Notes: a model not told the origin generated them from the letters alone. Shown: positions 1 to 9,002, numbered from the stretch's first letter. The stretch is DNA of 64,000 nt from an uncultured Eubacteriales bacterium (GCA_902774025.1 CACYGY010000009.1:1-64000); one strand, 5' to 3'. Numbers and translations are program-made.

Positions 1-3
1 GAG

Positions 4-1146
4 GTGGCCAGTGAGTTCCGACTGAATCGGAACATTGAGCGCTGCCGGATCAGTGACAACGATTCTGAGCTTTGCACCCGGCTGATCCTGAATGTTAACC
101 AGATGGTGGATGACACGGCGCTCGCGCAAAAGACCGGGAAGACGGTAAATCCTCCACCCGAAGAGAAACCCGACCGGAAGGCCACAAAAACAGGCAAAGA
201 AAGCAAGCCCAAGGAAAAGGCACCCGCAGGAGATACGCCTGAGGAGAAAACCCCAGAGGAGAAGAAGCCTGAAGGAAAGGAACCTGCAGAGCAGACATCC
301 GGGGGCAAGGCACCCGAGGGGAAGGAATCCGGAAAGAAGTCTTCTGCGAAGAAGCCGACCGCAAGGAAGCCAGCCGGAGAGCCCGGAAAGAAACCGGACA
401 GCGCTCCTGCCGAAGCCGAGGGAGACGAAAATGTCAAGCCCAAAGATTCGGGGAAGCCCCAGAAGGAGAAGACCGGAAGGATCGGACGGAAGGGCATCGT
501 CAATGAATGGCTTACCAATGAAGGCCTGACTGCCCTTGCCGGATTCGCCAGGCGGGGTTTGACCAACAAGCAGATCGCCGAGGACGCGATCGGGATCAGC
601 CAGGGCAGGCTGTACGAGTGGATCAAGCGATATCCTGAAATTGATGAGGCCTTAAAAAGAGGAAAAATCAACCCGGATGTTCAGGTGGAGAACGCTTTGT
701 ACCTGTCTGCCCTCGGACAGACAGTCAAAGTCAAGAAGCCCATGAAGATCAAGAAGCGCATCCTCAGAAACGACCGGACGGTTTCCGAAGAGGAAGAAAT
801 CGTCATCGTGGAGGAGGAGCAGTACATCAAGCCGGATGTCACCGCTCAGATCTTCTGGCTCAAGAATCGGCTTCCGGACCGGTGGAGGAACACCGAGAAG
901 CTGGACGCTGACAGGTTCGAGCACCAGAAAGCCATGGATAAGGAGAAGATGGAAATCCTCCGCTCCAAGGCCGGTGTGGTAAATGCTGAGGATGAGACGG
1001 AAGCCAACGACATCATGATGGGCTATGCAGAGCTGTTCACCGATCCCGTTTCGGATCGGACCATCACGGACATTGTCCAGGCGATTGATGACAACAGCAC
1101 GGCATCTGCACCTGCTTCCCAGGCGGATGGAAAGAAGGATCAGTAA
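4..1146 (+). CDS. Phage terminase small subunit with an unusual tail-protein-like N-terminus (5' end uncertain)
   Basis: This protein should recognise phage DNA and recruit the large terminase subunit for packaging. Residues ~165-215 hold a helix-turn-helix region (GLTNKQIAEDAIGISQGRLY), and residues ~280-305 hold the AQIFWLKNRLPDRW segment typical of Firmicute phage small terminases. Residues ~45-165 are an extreme Lys/Pro/Glu/Gly linker of low complexity. Residues 1-30 are odd: they align without gaps to about residue 198-228 of the tail tip protein at 17105-19846, sharing EFRL, the RN pair and LCTRL. The reading frame is open at base 1, so the gene may continue upstream. An ATG at 103 has no clear ribosome binding site. 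The stop codon overlaps the start of the large subunit gene. The terminase assignment is firm; the true start is not. Confidence 0.8.
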   Translation: MASEFRLNRNIERCRISDNDSELCTRLILNVNQMVDDTALAQKTGKTVNPPPEEKPDRKATKTGKESKPKEKAPAGDTPEEKTPEEKKPEGKEPAEQTSGGKAPEGKESGKKSSAKKPTARKPAGEPGKKPDSAPAEAEGDENVKPKDSGKPQKEKTGRIGRKGIVNEWLTNEGLTALAGFARRGLTNKQIAEDAIGISQGRLYEWIKRYPEIDEALKRGKINPDVQVENALYLSALGQTVKVKKPMKIKKRILRNDRTVSEEEEIVIVEEEQYIKPDVTAQIFWLKNRLPDRWRNTEKLDADRFEHQKAMDKEKMEILRSKAGVVNAEDETEANDIMMGYAELFTDPVSDRTITDIVQAIDDNSTASAPASQADGKKDQ

Positions 1147-2495
1147 TGGCCTACAAGATTCCATACGCCCCGTTTGAGCGGAAGCAGATCGAGTACATCC
1201 GCAGGTCCAGAGAGTCATGGCTGAACGTGGCGGAGGGCGGCAAGAGAGCCGGGAAGAACATTATCAATCTCCTCGCCTGGGCCGCCGCCCTGGAGAATCA
1301 TCCTGACAAGCTGCATCTGGCAGCGGGGGTATCTCTGGGAAGCGCCAAGATGAACATCCTGGACAGCAACGGCTTCGGCCTCCAGTACCTGTTCCATGGC
1401 CGGTGCAGACAGGGCCAGTACCTGAAGAAGGAAGCCCTGTACATCCACACCAAGGGCGGGAACAAGAACAAGATCGTCATCTTCGCCGGTGGCGACAACA
1501 TCCATTCCGCCGCCTACATCAAGGGCAACACCTACGGAACGGCCTACATCACCGAGGCGAATGAGTGCCACCAGACCTTCGTACAGGAAGTCATGGACAG
1601 GACAATCTCATCCACCCGGCGGCAGGTCTTCTTCGACCTGAACCCGAAGCCCCCGAGGCACTGGTTCTACGCAGACTTCCTGGACTATCAGGATGAGCTG
1701 AAGAAGAAGGGACAGAACCCCGGGTACAACTACGAGCACTTCACGATTGCGGACAATCTGTCCCTTTCCACGGAGATGCTGGCGGGGATCCTGTCCAAGT
1801 ACGACCGCTCCTCCGTCTGGTACAAGGCGGACATCCTCGGCCAGAGGACGGCGTCATCCGGTGCCATCTATACGGGATACAACCGGGAAATGATCGGGAT
1901 CACACCCGAGGAAATCCGGAACACTCACTACAACGAACTTGCCATCGGCATCGACGTGGGCGGCACGGATGCGACGGTGGCCACCCTGATCGGGTTCACG
2001 CCCGGTTTCCGGGAGGCTCATCTCATATCCGGCTATTACCGGAAGCAGGGCATGGATGACCGCATGAGCGAGTCCAGATACTGCGAGGAGATCATCCGGT
2101 GGCTCACGCCTCTGGCACGGCAGTACCCGCAGCTGGGCACCATCTATGTGGACAGTGCTGCGAAGCTCTTCCGCCGGGGCCTGGATGACGCTCTGAGACA
2201 GCACGGCATGTCCAGATTCCTCGTCCGGTCCTTTGACAAGTCGGACGGGATCAATCAGAGGATCGAGCTGAACATGCAGCTCATGGCTCAGAAGACGAAG
2301 GCGGGGAAGCCCCGCTTCCGCATCTCGACAGCCATGGACACATGGCATGAGGCCTATCAGATGGCCGTCTGGGATCAGAAAGCCTATGAGAAGGGCGAAT
2401 GGGTGCGTCTGGATGACGGATCCTATCCCATTGACTGCCTGGACAGCACCGAATACGGATTCTATTCCTACAAGAGATATCTGGAGAGGGAGTGA
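1146..2495 (+). CDS. Phage terminase large subunit
   Basis: This is the ATP-driven DNA packaging motor and headful or cos nuclease, which acts at the portal vertex. The ATPase domain shows a Walker A-like GGKRAGKN at residues 31-38 and a Walker B strand ending TAYITEANE at about 130-138. The C-terminal RNase H-like nuclease domain begins near residue 267 with GIDVGGTDA, whose aspartates fit the metal site. The length of 449 residues is usual for the PBSX-type family. The start overlaps the stop of the small subunit (TAATG), so the two are translationally coupled. No truncation is seen. Confidence 0.95.
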   Translation: MAYKIPYAPFERKQIEYIRRSRESWLNVAEGGKRAGKNIINLLAWAAALENHPDKLHLAAGVSLGSAKMNILDSNGFGLQYLFHGRCRQGQYLKKEALYIHTKGGNKNKIVIFAGGDNIHSAAYIKGNTYGTAYITEANECHQTFVQEVMDRTISSTRRQVFFDLNPKPPRHWFYADFLDYQDELKKKGQNPGYNYEHFTIADNLSLSTEMLAGILSKYDRSSVWYKADILGQRTASSGAIYTGYNREMIGITPEEIRNTHYNELAIGIDVGGTDATVATLIGFTPGFREAHLISGYYRKQGMDDRMSESRYCEEIIRWLTPLARQYPQLGTIYVDSAAKLFRRGLDDALRQHGMSRFLVRSFDKSDGINQRIELNMQLMAQKTKAGKPRFRISTAMDTWHEAYQMAVWDQKAYEKGEWVRLDDGSYPIDCLDSTEYGFYSYKRYLERE

Positions 2496-2499
2496 GGAT

Positions 2500-2814
2500 G
2501 TGCGGGATATCATCATCAAGTGCGATGTGTGCAGCCATCACCGCACACCCGAATACACCGAACCCAAGGGATACAGATCAGACTGCAATCTCGCGCAGCG
2601 GGAGGCGGACAAGCCCATCCGCCGGTGCTTCAATCACCGGTGCCCGGCGTATGAGCCGGACCCTGTTCTTTTGCGGGCAAAGGCGGAGGCATTGAGAAAG
2701 TTCGCGGCAACCCTCGACCGGGAGGCCGCACGGAAGGAAGGAGGCGAAGCCCATGAGCACCATAACCCCGATGGATCCGCAGGAAGTGTGGAACCGAATC
2801 CATTACTACAGTAA
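2500..2814 (+). CDS. Small cysteine-rich (zinc-ribbon-like) phage protein
   Basis: I do not recognise the family. The 104-residue product starts at a GTG behind the purine-rich GGAGAGGGAG. It has CDVC near the N-terminus, then a single cysteine, then CFNHRC, a pattern suited to one zinc site. The C-terminal half is a charged helix (LLRAKAEALRKFAATLDREA). It lies between the terminase and portal genes and overlaps the portal start by 62 bases. Similar small zinc-ribbon genes are common next to phage terminases. An upstream ATG in the same frame (2347) lies inside the terminase gene and is rejected. Confidence 0.6.
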   Translation: MRDIIIKCDVCSHHRTPEYTEPKGYRSDCNLAQREADKPIRRCFNHRCPAYEPDPVLLRAKAEALRKFAATLDREAARKEGGEAHEHHNPDGSAGSVEPNPLLQ

Positions 2815-4240
2815 CAGGTACTACGATGGGCTGAGTGCTCTGTACAGCGGGGATCATAAGGAACTGACAAGAACGGCCCGTACAGACACGTTCTGGAAGC
2901 GCCGCGGGAAATGCCGGATCCATGTTCCCCTGGGAAGCGACATCGCTGCCACGAGCGCCAACCTCCTCTTCGGAAACGCACCAACATTCAGCCTGCGCTC
3001 GGAGATGGAAGACCCGGACGGCATCCGCCAGAAGCGCCTGGAAGAGCTGATCGGCCTGTGCAACCTGGAATCCAAGCTGTCGGAGGCGGCGGAGAGCTGT
3101 TCCGCCCTGGGCGACATTTATATGAAATGCCGGTGGTCCCGGGATGTGGATCATCCGGCCCTTGACGTTGTTCAGCCGGACAATGCCTGGCCGGAATACA
3201 CCTTCGACGAGCTGAGTGCCGTGCATTTCTTCACGACGCTTGCCTCCGATCCGGAGCACGACCGGTACCGGCGGATCTATGAGTGCTACACCCGGGGACA
3301 CATCTCCATGGCCATCTTTGACGGCAACGGGGACATACTGGGACAGAGACAGCCGGACAAGATTCTGGAGGAACTGGGATACGCTGCGGAGATCGACACC
3401 CCCGTGGACGAGATTCTGGCCGTGCATATCACCAACATGCGGCCGAACCGGAACTTCCGCTCCTCCAATCTGGGACGCTCCGACCTGGACGGCCTGAGGG
3501 ACCTCTGTGACGCTCTGGACGAAGCCTACACCTCCTGGATGCGCGACATCCGCCTGGCGAAGGCAAGGATGGTCATTCCTGTGGACTACCTGAGACGCAA
3601 GCCTCAGGAGATGCTGGAGGGCTGCAGCACACAGGGCATGTGGGACTTTGACATGGATCAGGAAACCTTCGTGGCCATGGACATTGACACGGACAGGGTA
3701 CAGGGCAATCCCATCACACTGAGTCAGTTCAACATCCGGTCCGCGGAGCATCAGCAGATCTGCGACAACCTGATCACCAACATCATCCAGATGGCCGGAT
3801 ACAGTCCTCAGTCCTTCGGTATCGGCATCAACGGATCCGCAGAGAGCGGAACGGCCCTTTCCATCCGTGAGCGCCGGAGCGCCATCACGAAAAACAAGAA
3901 ACAGCTCTACTGGCAGGCGCCCATGGAAAAAATCCTCACCGCCATGGTGAGAATGGACGCAGCGCTCTATCCGGAGAAAAGCAGCCTGGCATCCGATGTG
4001 GTGGTCATGTCCTTCACGGACACCATGGGTGCGGACCTGTCCAATCTGGCTGCCACGGTGGCTCAGATGCGGGCGGCACAGGCGGCATCCGTGGAAACCT
4101 CCGTCCGGATCCTGCACCCGGACTGGGGCGAGGAAGAGATCAATGCGGAAGTGGAGCGGGTCACGAAGGAATACGGCCAGCCCATCACAGCACCTGAAAT
4201 GCTCCTGGGGGATTTCGAAAACCCTGAAGCCGGGGAGTGA
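2753..4240 (+). CDS. Phage portal protein (SPP1 gp6-like)
   Basis: This protein forms the dodecameric ring at the unique head vertex, through which DNA passes and to which the tail attaches. The 495-residue length, the position between terminase and minor head protein, and the N-terminal segment with IHYYSNRYYDGLSALY support the SPP1-type portal family. The central region includes DYLRRKPQEML and a Gly/Ser-rich loop near NGSAESGTALSIRERR, a feature often seen in portal proteins close to the crown. The ATG follows a strong AAGGAAGGAGG sequence. The gene is intact. Confidence 0.92.
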   Translation: MSTITPMDPQEVWNRIHYYSNRYYDGLSALYSGDHKELTRTARTDTFWKRRGKCRIHVPLGSDIAATSANLLFGNAPTFSLRSEMEDPDGIRQKRLEELIGLCNLESKLSEAAESCSALGDIYMKCRWSRDVDHPALDVVQPDNAWPEYTFDELSAVHFFTTLASDPEHDRYRRIYECYTRGHISMAIFDGNGDILGQRQPDKILEELGYAAEIDTPVDEILAVHITNMRPNRNFRSSNLGRSDLDGLRDLCDALDEAYTSWMRDIRLAKARMVIPVDYLRRKPQEMLEGCSTQGMWDFDMDQETFVAMDIDTDRVQGNPITLSQFNIRSAEHQQICDNLITNIIQMAGYSPQSFGIGINGSAESGTALSIRERRSAITKNKKQLYWQAPMEKILTAMVRMDAALYPEKSSLASDVVVMSFTDTMGADLSNLAATVAQMRAAQAASVETSVRILHPDWGEEEINAEVERVTKEYGQPITAPEMLLGDFENPEAGE

Positions 4241-4245
4241 TCTGA

Positions 4246-5331
4246 ATGCCCGTATCCATCCATGCGCATGACGAAATGGCACAGGATGTCATGCAGATCT
4301 ACGAGGAGGCGGAGCTGGACGTCCTCCGGGCTGTCGCAAGACAGTTGGAGAAGGGCGTGACCGATCCGTCCACCTGGGCGATCCGGAAGTCCATGGAGCT
4401 CCGGGGCATCAATGACCGCCTCACAAAGATCGTCGCCAACCTGTCCCGGAACCGGAAAAGGATCACGAATGAGCTTGTGAAAAAGGCCTACCAGGACGCC
4501 AGCGGAAGATGGGTCGTGGAGGCCAGGGAGTACCTTGACGTCATGGGCGCGGAGCCCATCAAGAACATGAACAAGGTGGCTCTCATCGTGGATGATCTGA
4601 ACCGGACCATGGACGCGGCGGACAGGACCATCCTCCGCCAGTGCAACGACGTCTATGCCGACATTGTGGGACACGTGACCGCCAAGGCGGCAACGGGTGC
4701 CATCACCTACAAGGAAGCCGTCAGGCAGGAGCTGGAGGACTTTGCCAACCGGGGTGTAACGTCCTTCGTGGACAGAGCCGGGCGGCGGTGGGAGATGTCC
4801 AGCTACGCTGAGATGGCCACCCTCACGGGGATCGAGAAGGCCACGCTGCAGGGGTACGTGGACACCATGCGGGAATACGGATACGATCTGGCGGTGATCT
4901 CCAGTCACGCCGGGGCCTGCCCCATCTGCACCGCATGGGAGGACGTGGTGGTCTCCGTCTCCGGAGAGGACCGGCACTATCCTTCCCTGGCGGAGGCACA
5001 GGGGGCGGGGGTCTTCCATCCCCGGTGCATGCATGACCTGAACACCTATTACCCGGGCATCAGCCATACACAGGCGCTGAAGCGTCCCGCCAAGGTGGAA
5101 AAACCCAGCGCCGAGTACACGGAGCGGTCCCAGCTCCGGAACTGCGAGAGAAACATCCGGAAGTGGAAGCGCCGCATGGCTGTGGCCTCAGACAGAGCCT
5201 CCGAGCAGTTCGCCTGGAGCAACGTGCGGAAGTGGCAGGGCGAGGCGAGAAACATCGTCCAGACCAACAAACACGGCATTCTCCGCCAGTACGGCAGAGA
5301 GGGCGGCCGCCAGAAGCTCCGGTTCAAGTGA
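4246..5331 (+). CDS. Phage minor head protein (MuF/minor capsid protein 2-like)
   Basis: This 361-residue protein follows the portal gene with a 5-base gap. Its C-terminal half has the conserved core of the minor capsid 2/MuF group: SHAGACPICTAWEDVV at about residues 219-234 and FHPRCMHDLNTYYPG at about 255-269. The paired cysteines and the HPRC motif suggest a metal-binding fold. Members are thought to sit inside the head near the portal, and some are ejected with the DNA. The N-terminal half is largely helical. No toxin domain is fused to the C-terminus, where only a basic tail is seen. Confidence 0.88.
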   Translation: MPVSIHAHDEMAQDVMQIYEEAELDVLRAVARQLEKGVTDPSTWAIRKSMELRGINDRLTKIVANLSRNRKRITNELVKKAYQDASGRWVVEAREYLDVMGAEPIKNMNKVALIVDDLNRTMDAADRTILRQCNDVYADIVGHVTAKAATGAITYKEAVRQELEDFANRGVTSFVDRAGRRWEMSSYAEMATLTGIEKATLQGYVDTMREYGYDLAVISSHAGACPICTAWEDVVVSVSGEDRHYPSLAEAQGAGVFHPRCMHDLNTYYPGISHTQALKRPAKVEKPSAEYTERSQLRNCERNIRKWKRRMAVASDRASEQFAWSNVRKWQGEARNIVQTNKHGILRQYGREGGRQKLRFK

Positions 5332-5336
5332 GAGAC

Positions 5337-5555
5337 ATGACAGTAAAAGAAGCATACAGGAAGGTCCACCAGATCGTACCTGGACTCCGGTTCCAGAGAC
5401 ATGCTCTGGATGACGGCCATTATTTCATTTTTACCGAAAGCTCCCGGGTGATCGCACCCACCACCATCGCGGTGAACAAGGAAACCGGAAACATCTGCGA
5501 TTACATGGTGGAAGCGCATCCGGAGTTTTACGGCGCGAAAAAGGTGAAAATATGA
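5337..5555 (+). CDS. Small phage protein, unknown function
   Basis: The 72-residue product begins at the ATG six bases after the minor head stop codon (MTVKEAYRKVHQIVPG). It has a mixed alpha/beta sequence with YFIFTESSRVIAPTTIAVNK in the middle and a basic C-terminus. No family is recognised. It is cotranscribed with the head genes and overlaps the next gene by four bases (ATGA). A structural or scaffold-associated role would be a guess. Confidence 0.55.
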   Translation: MTVKEAYRKVHQIVPGLRFQRHALDDGHYFIFTESSRVIAPTTIAVNKETGNICDYMVEAHPEFYGAKKVKI

Positions 5556-5800
5556 GCAGGAGGAAGAACATGCCTCAGGATGTGGTACAGAAGGCGCCGG
5601 AGGCCGAACCGGTCCCCGACACCGTAACCATCAGCAGAGAGGACGCAGAGAAGATCATGCGTCTCTTTGACGTCCTGGACTCCGCCGACACGCACTACAA
5701 GAGCTGCCAGTCAGCCGAGTACAGGTCATTCGTCACGAGCGCCTTCAGGGCACAGAAGATACAGGATGCCTACGAAGCGCTCAGGAAGAACATCAGATAA
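5552..5800 (+). CDS. Small phage protein, unknown function
   Basis: This is an 82-residue acidic helical protein with no recognised domain. Two starts are possible. The ATG at 5552 overlaps the upstream stop. The in-frame ATG at 5570 lies six bases after AGGAGG (5558-5563) and would give a 76-residue product with a better ribosome binding site. The gene closes the first block of head genes and is followed directly by a terminator. Confidence 0.5.
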   Translation: MSRRKNMPQDVVQKAPEAEPVPDTVTISREDAEKIMRLFDVLDSADTHYKSCQSAEYRSFVTSAFRAQKIQDAYEALRKNIR

Positions 5801-5802
5801 AA

Positions 5803-5826
5803 GCGTCCGGATTCCGGGCGTTTTTA
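5803..5826 (+). terminator. Rho-independent terminator after the portal block
   Basis: The stem GCGTCCGG pairs with CCGGGCG (one G-U pair) around a short ATT loop and is followed by TTTTTA. It lies just after the stop at 5800 and before the scaffold gene, so it would reduce readthrough from the terminase-portal block into the capsid block. Confidence 0.7.
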
Positions 5827-5920
5827 TATATCTGCCCACCATGCGGGCATCAGCATGGTATCGCCGCAGCCGGACGGCACCCGGCATAAATATCAGCCTG
5901 GCGGTAGCAAGGAGGAAAAC

Positions 5921-6505
5921 ATGGCCCACGACTTTCTGAAGGGAATTCTGGGAGAGGATCTGTACGGACAGGTTGACAGTGTCCTGAAAGAACACCCGGA
6001 AATCGACATCGTCAATGCACGGGACGGATCGTACATTCCCAAGGGCAAATTTGACGACGAGCGGAATAACGTCAAGAACCTTCGCACTCAGCTGGCGGAC
6101 GTGCAGACCAAGCTGAACGAAGCCCAGTCCAGTCTGACGGGTATGGATGCCCTGAAGACACAGCTTGCCCAGTTTACCCAGGATCTGGCCACCAAGGATG
6201 CGCAGATCAGGAAGATGGGCCTGGAGCACTCAATCTCCGACGCCATCCGGGAATCCAAGCCCCGGAACATCAAGGTGATCATGTCCATGCTGGACATGGA
6301 TAAGATCAAGCAGAGCGAAGACGGCAAACTGGAAGGCATTTCCGATCAGCTGGACGCTCTGAAGAAATCCGACCCGTACCTGTTTGACGAAGCGAAGCCG
6401 AGCAAAGGCGGTGCTGAGACCCGCAAGGATCCCGATCCGGCATCCCAGGGGAATCTGTACACCGAAGCCAATAACGCGCTCCGCTCCGCGGCGGGATACA
6501 TGTAA
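5921..6505 (+). CDS. Phage scaffold protein (GP20-like)
   Basis: The likely role is an internal scaffold during capsid assembly. The 194-residue product starts at the ATG behind CAAGGAGGAAAAC; upstream in-frame codons lack a ribosome binding site. The sequence fits minor structural protein GP20: an N-terminal segment (FLKGILGEDLYGQV), the phrase SYIPKGKFDDERNNVKNLRTQ, a long coiled coil at about residues 50-105, and a charged C-terminus. It sits immediately before the major capsid gene, the usual scaffold position. Confidence 0.85.
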   Translation: MAHDFLKGILGEDLYGQVDSVLKEHPEIDIVNARDGSYIPKGKFDDERNNVKNLRTQLADVQTKLNEAQSSLTGMDALKTQLAQFTQDLATKDAQIRKMGLEHSISDAIRESKPRNIKVIMSMLDMDKIKQSEDGKLEGISDQLDALKKSDPYLFDEAKPSKGGAETRKDPDPASQGNLYTEANNALRSAAGYM

Positions 6506-6530
6506 AGCATCATAAAAAGGAGTGAATACG

Positions 6531-7511
6531 ATGATCACGCGCACGAACGCTGCCCCTCTGATTCCCGATCAGATTTCCCGTGAAATCCTGCAGAATGTGC
6601 CCCAGCAGTCCGTTTTCCTGTCCCTGGCTCGCCGCATGGCCGACATGACCAGCAAGCAGACCAAGGTGCCCGTCATGACCGATACCCTCGAAGCCAATTT
6701 CGTGTCCGGGGACACCGGCAGGAAACTCACCTCCGGCATGAGCTGGGACAACGTCTTCATCACCGCCGAGGAACTGGCTGTGATCGTTCCCATCCCCGAA
6801 GCCGTTCTGGCCGACGCCAGCTATGACATCTGGGCCCAGGTGCGTCCGCGCATTGAGGAAGCCTTCGCCCGTGCCATTGACGCCGCGGCCTTCTTCGGCA
6901 TCAAGAAGCCCGCTACCTGGCCCGTAGGCATTGTGCCCGGCGCCATCGCCGCGGGCAACGAAGTCGTTCACAGCGAAGCGGCCAAGGACCTGTACAAGGA
7001 AATCCTGGGCGTGGGCGGCGTCTTCTCCATGGTGGAAGATTACGGTTTCGAAATCAGCGGCCTCGTGGGTGCTCTGAAGCTGAAGGCTCAGCTCCGCGGC
7101 GCCGTTGACGCCAACAAGCAGCCCATCTTCCGCACCGCCTACAGCAACGGCGCGGGCGGCCGTCACATCTTCGAGCTGGACGGCAATCCCCTGATCTTCC
7201 CCAAGAACGGCGCCTGGGATCAGGACACGCTCCTGCTCGCTGGTGATTTCGACATGGCCCGGTACGCGATCCGTCAGGACATCACCTACAAGATCTTCGA
7301 CCAGGGCACCATCACCGACGGCACCGGCAACGTCACCCTGTCCCTGATGGAGCAGGACTGCGTCGCCCTCCGCGCCACCATGCGTCTGGGCTGGCAGCTG
7401 CCCAAGCCCGTTCATCCAGTCGCTGGCAAGAACTACTACCCCTTCGCTGTCCTGAGCAATCCTGCCTCCAACAACGCCAACCCCGACAACGGCGAAGTCG
7501 GCGATCTGTAA
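6531..7511 (+). CDS. Phage major capsid protein (HK97 fold)
   Basis: This is the shell subunit. The 326-residue product starts at the ATG eight bases after AAGGAG; an upstream GTG at 6522 overlaps that site and is not used here. It has the HK97-family character: an N-terminal segment (LIPDQISREILQNVPQQSVFL), a TEELAVIVPIPEAVLAD stretch that resembles the E-loop/P-domain junction, and a C-terminal CVALRATMRLGWQL strand. Codon use is noticeably biased to C-ending codons, as expected for a highly expressed gene. A strong terminator follows. Confidence 0.92.
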   Translation: MITRTNAAPLIPDQISREILQNVPQQSVFLSLARRMADMTSKQTKVPVMTDTLEANFVSGDTGRKLTSGMSWDNVFITAEELAVIVPIPEAVLADASYDIWAQVRPRIEEAFARAIDAAAFFGIKKPATWPVGIVPGAIAAGNEVVHSEAAKDLYKEILGVGGVFSMVEDYGFEISGLVGALKLKAQLRGAVDANKQPIFRTAYSNGAGGRHIFELDGNPLIFPKNGAWDQDTLLLAGDFDMARYAIRQDITYKIFDQGTITDGTGNVTLSLMEQDCVALRATMRLGWQLPKPVHPVAGKNYYPFAVLSNPASNNANPDNGEVGDL

Positions 7512-7524
7512 TCCGGACCCCCAC

Positions 7525-7552
7525 GGGAGGGCGGGCAACCGCTCTCCCTTTT
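7525..7552 (+). terminator. Terminator after the major capsid gene
   Basis: A ten-base-pair stem (GGGAGGGCGG with CCGCTCTCCC, one G-U pair) with a GCAA loop is followed by TTTT. It lies 13 bases past the capsid stop. Partial termination here would give more capsid message than downstream connector message. Confidence 0.75.
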
Positions 7553-7569
7553 AAAAAGGTGGTGACAGT

Positions 7570-7938
7570 ATGCCGGACAAACACATGGACTTCCCGCCTC
7601 CTGGTGAGGAGGAGATGCGCATGTGCTGTGAAAGGATGGCTGAGTACATCATCCCGAACCGGATCAGCAGCATGGAGCAGAAAAAGCTCTTTGATCAGGC
7701 TGTGAGATATCAGATCGATCATGAGCGCACCCTGGCAGAACGCTCCAGGGAGATGGAGTCAATGCCTCAGGGCGTCAAATCCTTCACCATTGGCAAGTTT
7801 TCCATGACCTTCGACGAAAGCTACAGCGACAACGGCAGGATCACAGACAGGACAATCTGCCCCGCCGCCCGGTCCCTGCTGCGTCACGCAGGTCTCCTCT
7901 ACCGTGGACTGGAATGGGGGGCATCAACGTGGCATTAA
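7570..7938 (+). CDS. Putative head-tail connector/adaptor protein
   Basis: The 122-residue product starts behind AAAGGTGGTGACAGT. It is largely helical, with DFPPPGEEEMRMCCERMAEY at the N-terminus and TFDESYSDNGRITDRTICPAA toward the C-terminus. The position directly after the capsid gene is that of the first head-completion (adaptor) protein in siphophages. The call rests mainly on position, since I do not recognise specific residues. It overlaps the next gene by 25 bases. Confidence 0.6.
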   Translation: MPDKHMDFPPPGEEEMRMCCERMAEYIIPNRISSMEQKKLFDQAVRYQIDHERTLAERSREMESMPQGVKSFTIGKFSMTFDESYSDNGRITDRTICPAARSLLRHAGLLYRGLEWGASTWH

Positions 7939-8240
7939 TCGATGCATTTCTCCGACAGACTGTCACTGTCCGACCTTATGTGCGGGAGGGATCAGGCGGG
8001 CCGATCTACGGTCCGGAGGAGCACCGGAAATGCCGCATCGAACCCTGCCTGACCCTCACCCGGCAGTCCGGCGTGAGCGGTACCATGGATGATGACCCCG
8101 CAAGGGCCACGATGTTCTGCACGGGGCGAGAAATCCCCCGCCGCTCCATCGTCATCCATGAGGGAGAGGAGTACACCGTGACACGCTGCGACATCCTCAG
8201 AACCTTTACGGAGGATCATCTGGAGGTGACCCTGTCGTAA
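7914..8240 (+). CDS. Minor capsid protein/head closure protein
   Basis: The 108-residue product fits the minor capsid 1 or head-closure type found after the adaptor in Firmicute phages. It is mostly beta, with FLRQTVTVRPYV at the N-terminus and FTEDHLEVTL at the end. The ATG at 7914 lies inside the previous gene, and a GTG slightly downstream (7929) is an alternative start. It is the second of four small head-completion genes in the usual order. Confidence 0.7.
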   Translation: MGGINVALIDAFLRQTVTVRPYVREGSGGPIYGPEEHRKCRIEPCLTLTRQSGVSGTMDDDPARATMFCTGREIPRRSIVIHEGEEYTVTRCDILRTFTEDHLEVTLS

Positions 8241-8596
8241 TGGGCATGAAAATCAGCGTACACCTGGACACGGCACTCGTGGAGGAAGTCGCGAAGTATG
8301 CATCCAAACGGGGTCTGCATGCGGCCCTGGATCATCTTGCGGCAGTAAGCAAGGAACAGGTACCCCTGGACATGGGCCCTCTGAAGGCCTCATGCTCCGT
8401 GGACGTGAATGAGGACGGGACATCAGGGACGGTATCCTACGATACCCCCTATGCCTGTGTGCAGCATGAGCGAACCTGGTACCGGCACCAGCGGGGACGG
8501 AAGGCAAAATACCTGGAAGACCCCTGCAATGACAGCACGGTACAGCACGAGATGGCCGAACTGATCAAGTCAGAATTCATGAGCGGATTGGGGTGA
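8240..8596 (+). CDS. Minor capsid protein 2-like (tail-completion type)
   Basis: The 118-residue protein has the signature of the minor capsid 2/gp10-like group: the strand VSYDTPYACVQHERTWYRHQ followed by a basic KAKYLEDPC segment near residues 72-98 and a C-terminal amphipathic helix. Family members complete the head-tail joining interface. It overlaps the upstream stop by one base (TAATG) and is followed by the third minor capsid gene. Confidence 0.78.
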   Translation: MGMKISVHLDTALVEEVAKYASKRGLHAALDHLAAVSKEQVPLDMGPLKASCSVDVNEDGTSGTVSYDTPYACVQHERTWYRHQRGRKAKYLEDPCNDSTVQHEMAELIKSEFMSGLG

Positions 8597-8600
8597 GTCG

Positions 8601-8984
8601 ATGAATCTTCTGGAAGATATCGTCCTGCATCTTGCGGACGAAGGACTTGGCATCATCCCTGACGCTGAACAGGACGGAAACCTGTTTTACGGGCACATGC
8701 CCGATAAGCCCGATCTGTGCATCTGTGTGTTCTGCACGGACTCCGGCAAGCCCGGGAGCAGTACGGGAGCGCGGATCCAGATCGTCACGCGGGCCAAGGA
8801 CACCCGCACCGCCTTCGAGTTATCCGAATCCATCCGGGACGCTCTGGATGAGTTTTCCGGATTCCTCCATGGCGACGGCCCTCAGGTGAGCATCGAAGTG
8901 ATCAACGCGTCTGCGGGCCTGGGACCGGATGAAAGCAAGCGGGAAATCTACTCAAGCAACTACGTATTCCGCTACTGCGGATAA
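8601..8984 (+). CDS. Minor capsid protein 3/tail terminator-like
   Basis: The 127-residue protein shows the features of the minor capsid 3/tail terminator group: an N-terminal helix (LLEDIVLHLADEGLGI), a central beta strand ending RIQIVTRAKDTRTAFE, and a C-terminal SSNYVFRYCG. Such proteins cap the tail tube and dock it to the head. It sits directly before the tail tube gene, as expected. Confidence 0.75.
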   Translation: MNLLEDIVLHLADEGLGIIPDAEQDGNLFYGHMPDKPDLCICVFCTDSGKPGSSTGARIQIVTRAKDTRTAFELSESIRDALDEFSGFLHGDGPQVSIEVINASAGLGPDESKREIYSSNYVFRYCG

Positions 8985-9002
8985 AAGAAAGAGGGGAAAG
9001 CT

